Assembly: GCF_032362555.1 (NCBI RefSeq)
Contig: NC_083531.1
Location: forward strand, 3,782,001 to 3,846,000
DNA length: 64,000 bases
Direction: 5' to 3'
DNA from: Amyelois transitella
Lineage: Eukaryota; Arthropoda; Insecta; Lepidoptera; Pyralidae
The position numbers and the translations under genes were made by a program. This document shows, piece after piece, positions 40,234 through 53,700 of the stretch. The notes below the pieces were generated by a model. It was not told where the DNA came from, made no database searches, and worked only from the letters and a program-made list of their open reading frames with translations. Position 1 is the stretch's first letter, and every line of letters begins with the position of its first letter.

Positions 40234-40665
40234 ACAATACCTACAATCTCAATTCTATCATTAAGCCAAATAGCTGAACGTGGCCATTCAGTCTTTTCAA
40301 GACTGTTGGCTTTGTCTACCCCGCAAGGGATATGGACGTGACCATATGTATGTACAATACCTACAACATGCGCTAGCAACCTGTCACTATTTGAATCTCA
40401 ATTCTTTCTTTAAGCCAGATTGCTGAACGTGGCCATTCAGTCTTTTCAAGACTGTTGGCTCTGTCTACCCCGCAAAGGATATAGACGTGACTATATGTAT
40501 GTACAATACCTACAACATGGGCTAGCAACCTGTCACTATTTGAATCTCAATTCTTTCTTTAAGCCAGATGGTTGAGCGTGGCCTATTATTAGTTTTTCAA
40601 TGCTGTTGGCTCTGTCTACCCCGCAAGAGATGTAGACGTGACTGTATGTATGTATGTATGTATGC
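40234..40665 (+). repeat. Three tandem partial TATG retroposons
   Basis: Units start at about 40234, 40354 and 40503, joined through ACAATACCTACAACATG. Each carries the 3' half and tail, and the first is shorter. They look like local tandem duplication rather than three insertions. Confidence 0.82.
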
Positions 40666-40676
40666 AATACAACATA

Positions 40677-40899
40677 AAGTAGACAGAGCCAACAGTTTTG
40701 AAAAGTGTGATAGGCCTCGTTCAGCTGTTAAGCTCAATGATAGAATTGAGATTCAAATAGTGACAGGTCGCTAGCCCATCGCCTAGAAAAGAATCCCAAG
40801 TTTGTAAGCCTATCCCTTAGTCGCCTTTTACGACATCCATGGGAAAGAGATAGAGTGGTCCTATTCTTTTTTGTATTGGTGCCGGGAACCACACGGCAC
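40677..40899 (-). repeat. TATG retroposon
   Basis: Minus-strand copy that lacks most of its tail and ends CACACGGCAC. Confidence 0.85.
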
Positions 40900-41173
40900 T
40901 AGTTGAGGTCTTCCGATAGACTTCCAGATAGGTGAGGGTACCTAATAGGGACTTAAACCGCCAGGAGGAAGAAGAAGTAAACTAAGGGAACATTTAGAAT
41001 TTCTTCTCACATTAAGGGATCGAAAAACGAAATGTGAAAGTTATACATTTTATTATCTATTTCTTAACGTTCATACACGAGTTGCATTATAAAATTATCT
41101 ATAAATATCTATTAATATTATGCGTATTTATTTTGATTTCTTAACATTGATTAGTCAGTAAGTAAGTAAATGA

Positions 41174-41299
41174 TTTATTGTTCACTAAATGAAATAAATT
41201 ACAAATTGGTCACATCACATTTTCTATTCGCATAAAATGATTGTTAATTTTGAGTATTTTTAAGTCTTCCGTTAGGCGTAGGAAGTCCGAGTAAACCCT
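41174..41299 (-). other. Possible 3' UTR exon of the gelsolin gene
   Basis: Inference. A TTTTCAG acceptor at about 41300 and a GTGAGT donor about 14 bases past the gelsolin stop codon (41764) would splice the 3' UTR to this segment, which ends near an AATAAA (41174-41179). It could equally be intergenic DNA. Confidence 0.35.
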
Positions 41300-41578
41300 G
41301 AAAATAAAAAAAAATGTTTAGTTTCTTATTTTTTAGTGAACCTATTTTGATGAAACAAACTTGTAATGTTTTTCTGAGTTAAAACAAAGCAATCGGTGAA
41401 AGTTTTAAGTAAATTGGTTCAGTACTTTCGGAGATAATCATGATCATACATACAGACAGACAGACAGATAGACAAGAAATTAAAACAAAATATTTTTGCT
41501 TTCTTTTATTCATTCAAAGTGTCCCTCTATCCATTTCAGTCAAAAATACTAAATGTACAGACAAAATATTTTTACTGT

Positions 41579-41632
41579 TTACATACATACATACATAAAA
41601 TCACGCCTCTTTCCCGGAGGGGTAGGCAGAGA
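41579..41632 (-). repeat. LINE tail fragment
   Basis: CATACATACATAAAATCACGCC plus about 30 bp more of the LINE 3' end in minus orientation. Confidence 0.75.
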
Positions 41633-41777
41633 CTTTTTACTGTTTTATTATATGTATCGATGTAGGTACTGCATTATATTGTAGGCGGCGTTAAATTCGC
41701 TCGGGGCGAAGCTAAGACGGGTATAAAATATAGTTCGTAATATCTCATTTGGGATCATACTCACTCTCCTCTCATCT

Positions 41778-44700
41778 CTAAATGACTCTATTGTGAGGCA
41801 TGGCATTGTCTCTCCACGTGAAGAAGTACTGCTTGAACACAGCCGGCTCCGTGCCTTGAAGGACTCTCGTAACTTTCACCTGAGAATATGAGACTGATTA
41901 AATTTTAAATACAATATAAATAATAATAAATATATACGGGACAAATTACACTGATTGAGTTAGCCTCGAAGTAAGTTCGAGACTTGTGTTACGAGATACT
42001 AACTCAACGATACTATATTTTATAATAAATACTTATGTAGATAAACATCCAAGACCCCAGACCAATCAGAAAAAGTTCTTTTCTCGTCATGCCCTGGCCG
42101 GGATTCGAATCCGAAACCTCCGATGTCACAGACAAGCATACTACCGCTGCACCACAGAGGCCGTCAAATAAATAAAATATACTTGTGACATGAAGAGAGT
42201 TATGAACGTGGATGATGCGAAGGAAGTATGCAGAGATCGTGGCAAGTGAAAAGAGGTAGTCTCTGCCTACCCCTACCCGGGAAAGAGGCGTGATTTTATG
42301 TATGTATGTATGTATAAATAAACTAGCTGCGCCCGCGGCTTCGTCCGCGTGGAATAGTTATTTTGGGCATCATTGAAGCCCTCAAGGATGAATAATTTTC
42401 CCCGTTCTTTTTTTTCCACATTTTCCATTATTTCTTTGCTTCTAATAGTTGCAGCGTGATGTTATAATATAGCCTTAAGCCTTCCTCGATAAACGGTCTA
42501 TTCAACACAAAAAGAATTTTTCAATTCGGACCAGTAGTTCCTGCGATTAGCGAGTTCAAACAAACAAACAAACAACCTCTTCAGCTTTATAATATTAGTA
42601 TTATAAAAACAAAACGAAAATAAAAACACTAACATTCAAGTTGAATACAAAAATAATTAATTTTTTCAGTCATGTCATCATGTTTATAAGATAGATGTAA
42701 TGTTTTTGCATCTGTGAGATACTTAGATAAATAAATAGGTACCATTTATGTGGTCTGTCGAGGGTGTTTATATTTACATATCACATACATACATACCATC
42801 ATGTCTGTTTCCCATTGGGGTAGGCAGAGACTATGGAATTCCACTTGCTACGATCCTTACAGACCCGCTTCATCTACACTCATTACTCTTTTCATGCATA
42901 TTCGACGATTACGGGTACCTACCTACATACATATCATATCTTACTTATTACAATTTTATCCTAAACTTATGTTTGTTATAGTAATCCACTAACAAAAGGC
43001 GGCCTTATTAATAAGTAGATATAGTTTGATTTGAAACTGTCGCTAAACTTTTTGGAAACTCAATGGTTTTTTTACAAAAAAAAAAATACTTACCCAAGCT
43101 GGATAATTTTTAGATGTGAAAATCTGTTGAGCTTTATTCATAGCCTCTGTCTTTTCCTGAAAAATAAAAAAAAAATATACATACATAGGACATATAATCA
43201 CCATACATATAATCACGCCTATATCCCATGCGGGGTAGACAGAACCAACATTCTTGAAAATACTAATAGGCCACGTTCAGCTGTTTGGCTTAATGATAGA
43301 ATTGAAATTCAAAATAGGTGACAGATTGCTAGCCCATCGCCTAAAAAGAATCTCAAGTTTATAAGCCTATCCCTTAGTCGCCTTTTACAACATCCATGGG
43401 AAAGAGATGGAGTGGTCCTCTTGTTTTTTGTAGTGGTGCCGGGAACCACACGGCACATTATAACTACTTTGATGATAAAATATACATATTTATTCTCACC
43501 TTGTCCGTAGCCTGCTTTCCTATCCAGACGTATATGCTACCGCTGACTGTGTCCAGAATGTAGCATTCCTGAAAAAATAATAATACTCCAATCAATCAAT
43601 AACCTCCTTTTTTATAGTAGGTTAATTTCTGAAACCTTCTCCTTAGTGTAGCAAACAATTTCATGAAAACCACACCAAAATCGGTTCAAAGAGACGCGAG
43701 TTAATCGCGGACATCTATTAAAATATATATATGTTACAGTTAAAACTAGTTTTTAGATAGAACGCGTTTTCCCTAGTTATAAAAATGATGAGGATCTACT
43801 TGTTATTACAAGACAAACTATCGTGGCACTTTGAGTTACAAAGGCAACCATTTTTCTTGCAGAGACACCTTTTTGACATCATCCTTTTTGCATACGCAGC
43901 GCATAAATCCTTGGCCTGTTCCTATGGCTGCTTCCTTAGCAACAGTTCTCAAAGGTAAATTTTTCTTTGCACTTGTTGAATTCTGACCTGAAAATCAAAT
44001 TAAAATAGTCATATTTTATCTAATCGCGATATAATTTTTTGTTAAAACAATTAAGTAATACATAGTTACATACCTGCAATATAATTTTAACTGGAACAGT
44101 TTTAACTGGCTCTCCTTGGAAAAACGCGTGTTGTCTAGTAAGAACTAGTTTTAACTGATATTTAATTTTGAGCATTAGTTAATTCTAGTTTTAACAAAGG
44201 CATTTAGTAAAAACTAGTTCTAACTAGGGAAAACGCGTTCTATCTAAAAACTAGTTTTAACTGTAACATATATATATATATAATGTGAAAATGATGACGT
44301 TAAATTTATATAAAAATAGGCTCACACGGCTCAGAAGCATGGGTATAGTCTATGTTTAAAAGGATGCAGTTGTTTTAAATGTCACCCTGTATATATATAT
44401 ATATATATACAGGGTGACATAATCGCGGACATCTATATATACATATACAGGGTAATATATATATATATAATAAATTTAACGTCATCATTTTCACATCTAC
44501 GTCACACGCTTTTTTATAGACCAATACTACAAAAAGAAATTAAAACTAAACATGTAAATAAATGTCTGAAAAATAAATTATTTTTCTAGTATCAAGATCA
44601 AGTAAAGTACAGAGTTGTCGAGATCGCTCAGCTGAATGAATTGTCGTTGACCTCTGGATCTTACGCGTCGCCGGCCGGGGTGATATGACGTATTTAGGAT

Positions 44701-47700
44701 CGTGGATTATGATACTTTTATTTTTTTTCGTACTTTCTGAAATATGGACCGATATTTTTCTTTTAACGTTTTTAAATATCCTTGTAATAATGAAGACGTA
44801 GATATATCAAATTATTATTAAGTGGCAAGTGGAAACAGGTAGTCTCTGCCTACCTCTCCGGGAAAGAGGCGTGATTTTATGTACATATGTATGTATGTAT
44901 TATTAACTCACCTGCGGTTTGAGCTGTTCCTGCTTGAAAGGTTTCGGGAGCGCCGTGACCTGAACCTTGCCTCTGCTGTCTGAAACCTCGGACAGAGCCA
45001 CGTTCTGTTCCTCGCTCCTCTCGAATGCCTGTGGAGAAATGTTGAGTTACATACATACGTAGGTATATACATACAAATATTTATTTATTTATTTTAAACT
45101 TTATTGCACAAAAACAAAAATGTACAAAAGGCGGACTTTTAGCCGTTTGGCATTCTCTACCAGTCACCAGCTGACCAAACAGAAAAAACTAAGTTGGTGG
45201 TGCGATAAAGTGCACATGCATACTGACAAAATACATACATTACAAAAAAAATGCGTAAATACATACAAGATACATAATATACACTATAATATCGTTTATT
45301 CAGTATGAGTTTACAAAAGTTTGTGATACTAGTTCCCATTAAAGGTTTCCCTGTGGTGTGGGAGTCGGGCTTCTTCGGATTGTCAGTTACATTATACCGT
45401 AAACGATAGAAAAAAAAACAAATTGAGATTTTTATGATAAAATTAAACTAATATACAACATTTTTTAAGCAGTCAGGAATCAGCATTAGTGAAAAAGAGA
45501 AATGAATGTGTACGAGTATGTTGTGTGTGTACGTGGGTGATGCTGGTTTTACTATAATTATATTATATCTGTCAAATTACTACATTATATAATCACGTCT
45601 ATATCCCTTGCGGGGGGAGCCAGAGCCAACAGTCTCGAAAAGACTGATATGCCACGTTCAGCTGTTAGGCGCAACGATAGAATAAAGATTCAAATAGTGA
45701 CAGGTTGCTGGCCTATCGCCTGAAAGAGGAATTCCAAGTTTATAAGGTTATACCTTAGTCGCCTTTTACGACATCCATAGGAACGAAATGGAGTGGTGGT
45801 ATTCTTTTTTTTATTGGTGCCGGGAGCCGCACGGAAATGTCGAATTAGAAATAATTATTTATTTTATATGTTATATACTTATATACCATATCCAGCAATT
45901 TTATGTCGTATACCTACCACCAACTTAAAGATTTTCTGTTTGGTCAGCTGGTAGACTGGTAGAGAATACATAAATACATAAACTCACGCCTCTTTCCCGG
46001 AGGGGTAGGCAGAGACTACCTCTTTCCACTTGCCACGATCTCTGCATACTTCCTTCGCTTCATCCACATTCATAACTCTCTTCATGCAAGCTCGGCGGTT
46101 TCGGGTACTCTTGACCTGACCCTTTGCCAGGACGTTCTTAATTTGATCAAGATACGTTCGTCTGGTAGAGAATGCTTAACGGCATTAAGTCCGCCTTTTG
46201 TACATTTCTTTTTTTTTTGTTAAAAGCATACCCCGGGCTACTCTCCGGAGTGGTGAGGATGCAACCGGGTCTAAAGCCAGGGGGGAGAATGAAGTGAGAG
46301 TCTGACCTGGTCATCTCCACCAGCACTCTCTTCGGGCACCATGTTCCTCGCTCCAGAGCCGAGGGCCGTGAAGAATTTCTGTACATCCACTTCGCTCGAG
46401 TATTGATCTGAAAATAAATAAATTTCAGCTACTTTTCTGCCAAGGTTGTATTGAAGGGTTTATAAATTTGGGATTATTTTTGTAGGCGATGGGCCAGCAA
46501 CCTGTCACTAAGTAAATAAACAAAGAGAGCGTTAATGAGAACCGTGTAGTGGGTAGACCTTGACGAATGTACCCTTGCGGGGTAGACAGAGCCAGCAGTC
46601 TTGAAAGACTGACAGACTGACGTTCAGCTGTCGAGCTCAATGATAGAATTGAGATTCAAATAGTGACAGGTTGCTAGCCCATCGCCTATACGAAGAACTC
46701 TGTAGGCAACCTTCTTGGTATACGCCATAGCAACTGTTGCCATGATGTTGTTTATTAGAAATATGTCAAAAATAATTTTTATTGTAAAATGTTCTTAAGA
46801 TAAACGTTGAATAATATAGACATTTTATACTGATTATTTTCTCCTCTTTTCTCCTTCTTTCTTCTGTAGGAATAACTAACTTTAATAACTAACTTTAATA
46901 ACTAACTTTAATAACTAAGTATACTTCCTACAATCCCATGTTTATAAGTCTCCGTAAAACCCCCTGCGCGGTCTTACCCACAATCTCCACCTTGCCCCGT
47001 CCATTATGATCCTGGTCCCTGATCTGGTTCGCCACGGAGGTGGCCTTCAGTTTCTCCACATTCCTCGCCTTCTCACCCACGTACACGTAAATGTCGTGTT
47101 GAACATCCAAGATGAAGCAATCGCCTCTGTTCATAGACGAGATTTGGGGGTCGACCTTGAAACAATTAAAAAATAATCAATACATACATATAATCACGTC
47201 TATATCTCTAGCGGGGTAGACAGAGACAACAGTCTTGAAAATACTGATAGGCCACGTTCAGCTGTTTGGCTTAATGATAGAATTGAGATTCAAATAGCTG
47301 AACGTGGCCATTCAGTCTTTTCAAGACTTTTGGCTCTGTCTACCCCACAAGGGATATATACGTGAACATATGTATGTATGTATTTTTTGTTATGTTATGT
47401 TTACCTGACGCACTCTGACATTCCTCTTGCCTTTCACCTGGATCAATCGCTTTTCAGCCCCGGCGTTTGTAGTGACGTGTTTGAATCCTGTGGCATATCC
47501 TCCACTCTGATATTGGATACCTGCAAAAGAGGATTTTAATTACAATCCCCCTTTAGGCTTATAAACTTGGGATTCTTCTTTTAGGCGATGGGCTAGCAGC
47601 CTGTCACTATTTGAATCTCAATTCTATCACTAAGCCAAACAGCTGAACGTGGCCTATCTCTTCAAGACTTTTGGCTCCGTTTAGTTCGCAAGAGATATAG

Positions 47701-50700
47701 ACGTGATTATAATATTAAAATGTACATCAGACGTTATCAGCCCCGTATTAAGCCATATTATACATTTTTGTATATGGGAGGGGATGTTTCCAGATAGATT
47801 GAAAACATCTGTTATAGTCCCCGTTTTTAAGAAAAATTACCGTAAATATATGTCCAGCTATAGACCGATTGCTCTAATACCTAGGTGTATTGGCAAAGAT
47901 TTTTGAAAAGGTTTTACATAGAAATATGACTATCTAGAGAAATATAAATTACTCTGCAAAGAGCAAGCAGAGAAAGAAAAAAATAGAACAATAAATGAAG
48001 CAATTTACACTTTTTTAAACACTGAGCTCACTAACTTAGATGCAATTAAATCCGTTTGTGCAATGCACATGGATCTCTCAAATGCTTTTGATTGTGTTGA
48101 CCATAAGTAATATTCTTTTACTTAAACTTCAGGCATACGGCATTTGGAGAAAGGCCTATGGTCTTCTAAAATCATACTTAGAAAATAGAAAACAAATAAT
48201 AGTAGAAAAAAGTACATGTCCAAGACTCTAACCCTTCATTGCTTAGATATTGCCTTGTATGCGATGGCCAACTAAGCGAACTCGAAGTGTAATCTACTAA
48301 TATTTACATATATATATCTAAGGGTGTAATTAACTTGCGATTTAATACACTGCGCTACACTCAATCTACACTCCACCTTCTACTTAGTATATTAGTTTTG
48401 GATTTTTCTATCTTTTGTGTTTAATAAAGATAAGTTTTTCTTTTTCTTTTTGTACATTGAATATTGGGAGAGACCTGGTGACCCGTAATACAGGATCCTC
48501 AGGAGCCTAGCATGGGCACCAGTTCTCCACAATTGTTTGTTTACTATCTACTAGACTTGTGAACTGTATATTTTGTCAACTGTATTTTGTATAAATTATT
48601 GAGGAGAAAATAAAAAATAAATAAATAAATTGCGGAGTCCCTCAAGGTAGTATCCTGGGACCATTGCTGTTTCTTATCTACATAAGTAATTTTCCAAAAA
48701 AAGTAAATCATCAAGTAGTATTATTTGCTGATGATAGTACCGTTATTTTTACTGGAAGGGATAACACAACCTTACAAAATGAAATAAACAACTCCTTTGA
48801 AGGTATTATAAATTGGTTGAACTCTAATAATTTAAATATACTTAAATATACATACATACATACATACATAAAATCACATACTTAAATATGTCCATATTTA
48901 TCTTTAAATTATTAGATTCAGAAACATACATTATGAATATGTTGAGCAAAGACAGACTTATCGCTAAGCAATCTCTTCCAGCCAACCTTTGGGTAGTGAA
49001 AGGTAAAAATAGCTACCCCATCTGCGTCACTAGATACGAACTTCAATGATTCAACAAATGATTCACATACTTGTACGTACAATATATATAGGTACGCAGG
49101 CCTAATACAGCGGTCAATTAATCACTTGGCGGTAATTGTGCTAATGACTTGTTTGTTTCCTACTTTAGTCATCTGTTAAGGAAAATAGATCACAAACATA
49201 CATACTACTCTGTCAAGAAAGTAGCGGGAAAAGATCAATAATACACAAACTGTTTGTTATTCATCCAAATTTATTTTATCACCTTTAAAATATGCTCCTT
49301 TAGAAACGATACACTTACGCCAACGAATAATCCAATCATCAAAACATTTTTTAAACGCTGTTTCCGGAATTGAGGTCAGTTCTCGCCGCGAATTCTCTTT
49401 TATGTCTTCTACCGATTGAAAACGGGTGCCACGAAGTGGTAATTTGAGTTTAGGAAAAAGAAAAAAGTCGGCTGGAGCCATATCTGGTGAATATGGTGGT
49501 TGCTCGATGGTATTTGTTGAGTGTTTGGTTAAAAATTCGTTCACAATGATGGCCTTGTGCGAAGGTGCATTATCATGGTGCAAAATCCAAGAATTTTCTT
49601 TCCACAAATCTGGCCTTTTTCGTCGGATTTGCTCTCTTAAACGCCGCATAACACTCAAATAATATTCCTTATTTACCGTTTGACCTTCCGGCAAGAATTC
49701 CGAGTGCACAACACCGTGATAGTCAAAGAAAACAGTCAACATGACTTTGACTTTTGAACGACTTTGGCGTGGTTTTTTCGGTTTCGGTTCAGTTGGAAGG
49801 CGCCACTCCGAAGCTTGTTGACTAGTTTGCATGTCAAACTCGTAAACCCACGTCTCGTCACCAGTAACAATGCGTTTCATGAATGTTGGGTCGGAATTGA
49901 CTCGTTCTAGCATGTCCTCAGCGACTCTCATGCGATTGAGTTTTTGAAAAAAATTCAGGTCTTTTGGGACTAGCCGAGCGGCAACATGTTTCATACCCAA
50001 ATTATTAGTTAAAATGGTACGGATCGACTCGTGAGATACAGAAAGTTCGGTGGCTATCTCTCTCAAAGTTGAATGAGGATTTTCAGTCACTATTTCCTTC
50101 ACTTTTGCGATGTTAACTTCAGTTGCAGACGTTGATGGCCTACCAGAGCGAGGCAAATCTTCCATCACATCTCGACCGCTTTTGAACGCTTTGTACCACT
50201 CATAAGCACGAGTTTTTGATAAAGTCGATTCACCGTAAGCCTTCTGTAACATTTTCAGTGACTCCGAACACGATATTCCATTGGCAATGCAAAATTTAAG
50301 ACAAACTCTTTGTTCGATGTTTTTATCCATTATGAAATTAGCAATACACACTAGATATGATATAACTAAAAATAGCACTGTATTTAATGTAAACAACAGA
50401 TGCAACTCAAACTCCGCGCCAAAATGGAAAACAGTTGTGCCAATCTAACAACAACAAAAAAAACAAAAATTTGAATTTGGAACCATAAATAAATAATCCA
50501 TTCCCGATACTTTTCTGACTGAATGTACATACATACAATAAGTCAGTTATTGTAAATTGTCGTTTTTCTTGAAAAAAAAAAACACGATCGAATTGAGAAC
50601 CTCCTCCTTCTTTTAGGTCGGTTATAAAGAATCAGAACTACAACTTTTTGCGCTACATCCACATAAAATCTCTTTATGCAACGTGGTCGATGTATTGTTC

Positions 50701-53700
50701 TCACGACCTGACTTTTTACCATGCCTTCGATTTGATCAAGGTCCAGACAGACAGACGTCTAGACATTTCACAATCTCATAGACATGGTATATACATACAT
50801 ATGTATAATTACGTCTATATGCCTAATAGCTGTGCCCGCGACTTCGTCCGCGTGGAATAGTTATTTTGGGCATCATGAAGCTCTCAAAATGGATCACAAA
50901 CATACATACATACATACAATAAGTCAGTTAAAGTCAGTCAATAATTGTACCCGTTTTTTTTTTCACATCTTCCATTATTTCTTCGCTCCTAATAGTTGCA
51001 GCGTGATATTATACAGCCTAAAGCCTTCCTCGATAAAAGGTCTATTCAACACAAAAATAATTTTTCAATTCGAACCAATAGTTCCTGAGATTAGCGCGTT
51101 CAAACAAACAAACAAACAAACAAACTCATCAGCTTTACAATATTAGTATAGACGAAAACGGACCTGAAGGGAACAGCTCCTTGAACTGCTGGCTCTCCTG
51201 GCCCAGAACCTCTCTATGCTGGACAGCAGCGCCGCTGAACTTGTCATCTAGACCCACAGTCAAGATGGCGGCCGCTCCAGACTCGTCCTGGGTAGACTCA
51301 CTCCCGATCCAGTAGTATATGTCCCAGGATAACTTGTTGCGATTGTCAGCAGTTGTCTGTAGAACCAAAACTTATTACCATCGTTACCACGGTCGGCACC
51401 AATACAAAAAAGAATAGGACCACTCCATTTCTTTCCCATGGATGTCGTAAAAGGCGACTAAGGGATAGGCTCACAAACTTGGGATTCTTTTTTAGGCGAT
51501 GGGCTAGCAACCTGTCACTATTTGAATCTCAATTCTATCATTAAGCCAAATAGCTGAACGTGGTCATTCAGTCTTTTCAAAACTGTTGGCTCTGTCTACC
51601 CCGCAAGGGACATAGACGTGACCATATGTATGTATGTATGTTGGACGGCTTCTGTGGCACAGCGGTAGTACGCTTGCCTGCGACACCAGAGGTCCCGGGT
51701 TCGAATCCCGGCCAGGGCATGATGTGAAAAGAACTTTTATTGATCAGCCTGGGTCTTGGATGTTTAACTATATAAGTATTTATTATAAAATATATTAGCG
51801 TTGAGTTAGTATCTCGTAACACAAGTCTTGAACTTACTTCGAGGCTAACTCCACAACAATTTTCTTGTAGAAAGTTAATACAAGTTTTCTTTTAGATTAA
51901 TTAAATTATTATATACATATATTATTATGTATTGATTATTTTTTGTTTTTTTTTTATGTCTTCCAATTAGTACCTTATATTAATCTTACCTTAAGCACTA
52001 TATAGGAGTCACCCTTGTACAATTTTCCGACATCTTTCTGTGATACCACCTCCGGATTGAAATCCTATAAAAATAAAGAAATTGAATCAATCCATCTTAG
52101 TAAAATTTAAAGACTGTATAAATTATTTAGCATTACTTATAATAGTTATAATGCAAGGCCATTTTCCTACTAGATAATATTTTAAATGCGAAAGTTTGTG
52201 AGTATGTCAGTATGGATGTTTGTTACTTTTTCACGCAAAAACTACTAAACCGATTAAGATGAAATTTGGTATCTAGGTAGCTGAAGACCCAGAATAAAAT
52301 ATAGACTACATTTAATCCCGGAGTTTCCGCGAGATTGATAGGGTTTCCATGCGGCCGAAGTCGCGGGCGGCCTCTAGTTTATTATAAAGAATAAAGAAAA
52401 ATAAAGAACAGAAATGTTCGTTTTACCAAATATTGATCATATAATGTTAAAAATAAAGTCTCTATTGCATCTCGTCCCTTCTGGAGAGGGGCACCTCCCG
52501 ATATATATTCTTATTAAACACAGATTGACTAGAGATTTTTAGGAGTGGCCATAGCCTACTTTTTTTCTGAAAACTGTCACAATAGCTGTGTTCCAGGAAT
52601 TCTAGTACATTTACCTTGATTCTCCACACTTCAACACCGGCTTGCCTGCCAGCGTTGGCAAATGCTGGATGAGTGGAAGCCTTGGCCCTTGCATCCTGAA
52701 AAGAAAAAAAAAACAAAAATACATGAATTTTTGACAGCAAACGTCACAGTTAATTATTAAATGTCATTTTGTTTATTCGTGGTTTAATCGATTTCGTTTA
52801 GATACGAACGGTTATTTTAAAATCAAAGGATTCTGAGACGTTTCGATTAAAAATTTTGCGAAATTTAACTGTAAAATACATTTTCAGGATTATACAAAAA
52901 GATTACAGCTTGAAAAGCATCGTGTGGTTGGCATTGAGATAATCAAATATATCGATATCGAAATGTCGATGTCGATAGAAGAATTGATAGCCCATCGTCC
53001 AAAAAATTATCCCATGTATATTATTAAGCTTTCCCTTGATAGGCATCTTGCACATACTATATTTTTTACTGCTAGGTAGTTAATGTATCAATACCATAGA
53101 TATACATATAAAGATGTCTCGACCATAGATATAGGATACACTACCTAGATGCATGTGTTTAATTCCCTGTTTACAAATCGATGAGAAACAAATGGAGTGA
53201 TGCAAACTTCTTATTCTTTCAATTATAAGTGCTCGGAACCACACGGCAAGGCATGATACAAACATACATATTGTCACGTCCATCTCCCTTGCGGGGTAGA
53301 CAGAGCCAACACTCTTGAAAAGACTGAATGACCACTAAATAGCTGACTATTTAGCTTACTGATAGAACTGAGATTCAAATAGTGACAGGTTGCTAACCCA
53401 TCGCCTAAATCCCAAGTTTGTAAGCCTATCTCTTACTCACCTTTTAACATTCGTGGGAAAGAGATGGAGTGGTCCTTTTCTTTTTTGTATTGATTGCCGG
53501 GAACCACACGGCTCTATACTATACTACACTATGCTAGTATGCTTTATAGCAAAAACGTCATCATGTGAAAATAATAAGACAATCGATCATGAACGTAGTA
53601 TCAAATAAAATATTTATAGCACAGTGACCGCTTAACCCTCAATTTCGTAATAGGATGACAACAGATATGTACATATATGTATAGTAAAATGGGTGAGTCA

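Larger units (their letters stand above)
47703..48900 (+). pseudogene. Non-LTR retrotransposon reverse transcriptase fragments
   Basis: Pieces in order: LKTSVIVPVFKKNYRKYM and SSYRPIALIP (fingers/palm start), a shifted piece with FDCVDHK-like and LLKSYLENRKQ, then CGVPQGSILGPLLFLIYIS and VVLFADDSTVIF, where FADD is the catalytic box. Frameshifts separate the pieces, and about 400 bp of other DNA (about 48230-48630, ending in AAATAAATAAATAAAT) splits the ORF before CGVPQG. Endonuclease and the 3' end are missing. The motif order fits the Jockey/CR1-type assemblage. Clade not assigned. Confidence 0.85.

Noticed and set aside
50331..50405. Signal-peptide-like N-terminal extension of the mariner transposase
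   Set aside because: The 25 hydrophobic residues precede the conserved family start MDKN. Mariner transposases are about 345 residues and act in the nucleus.
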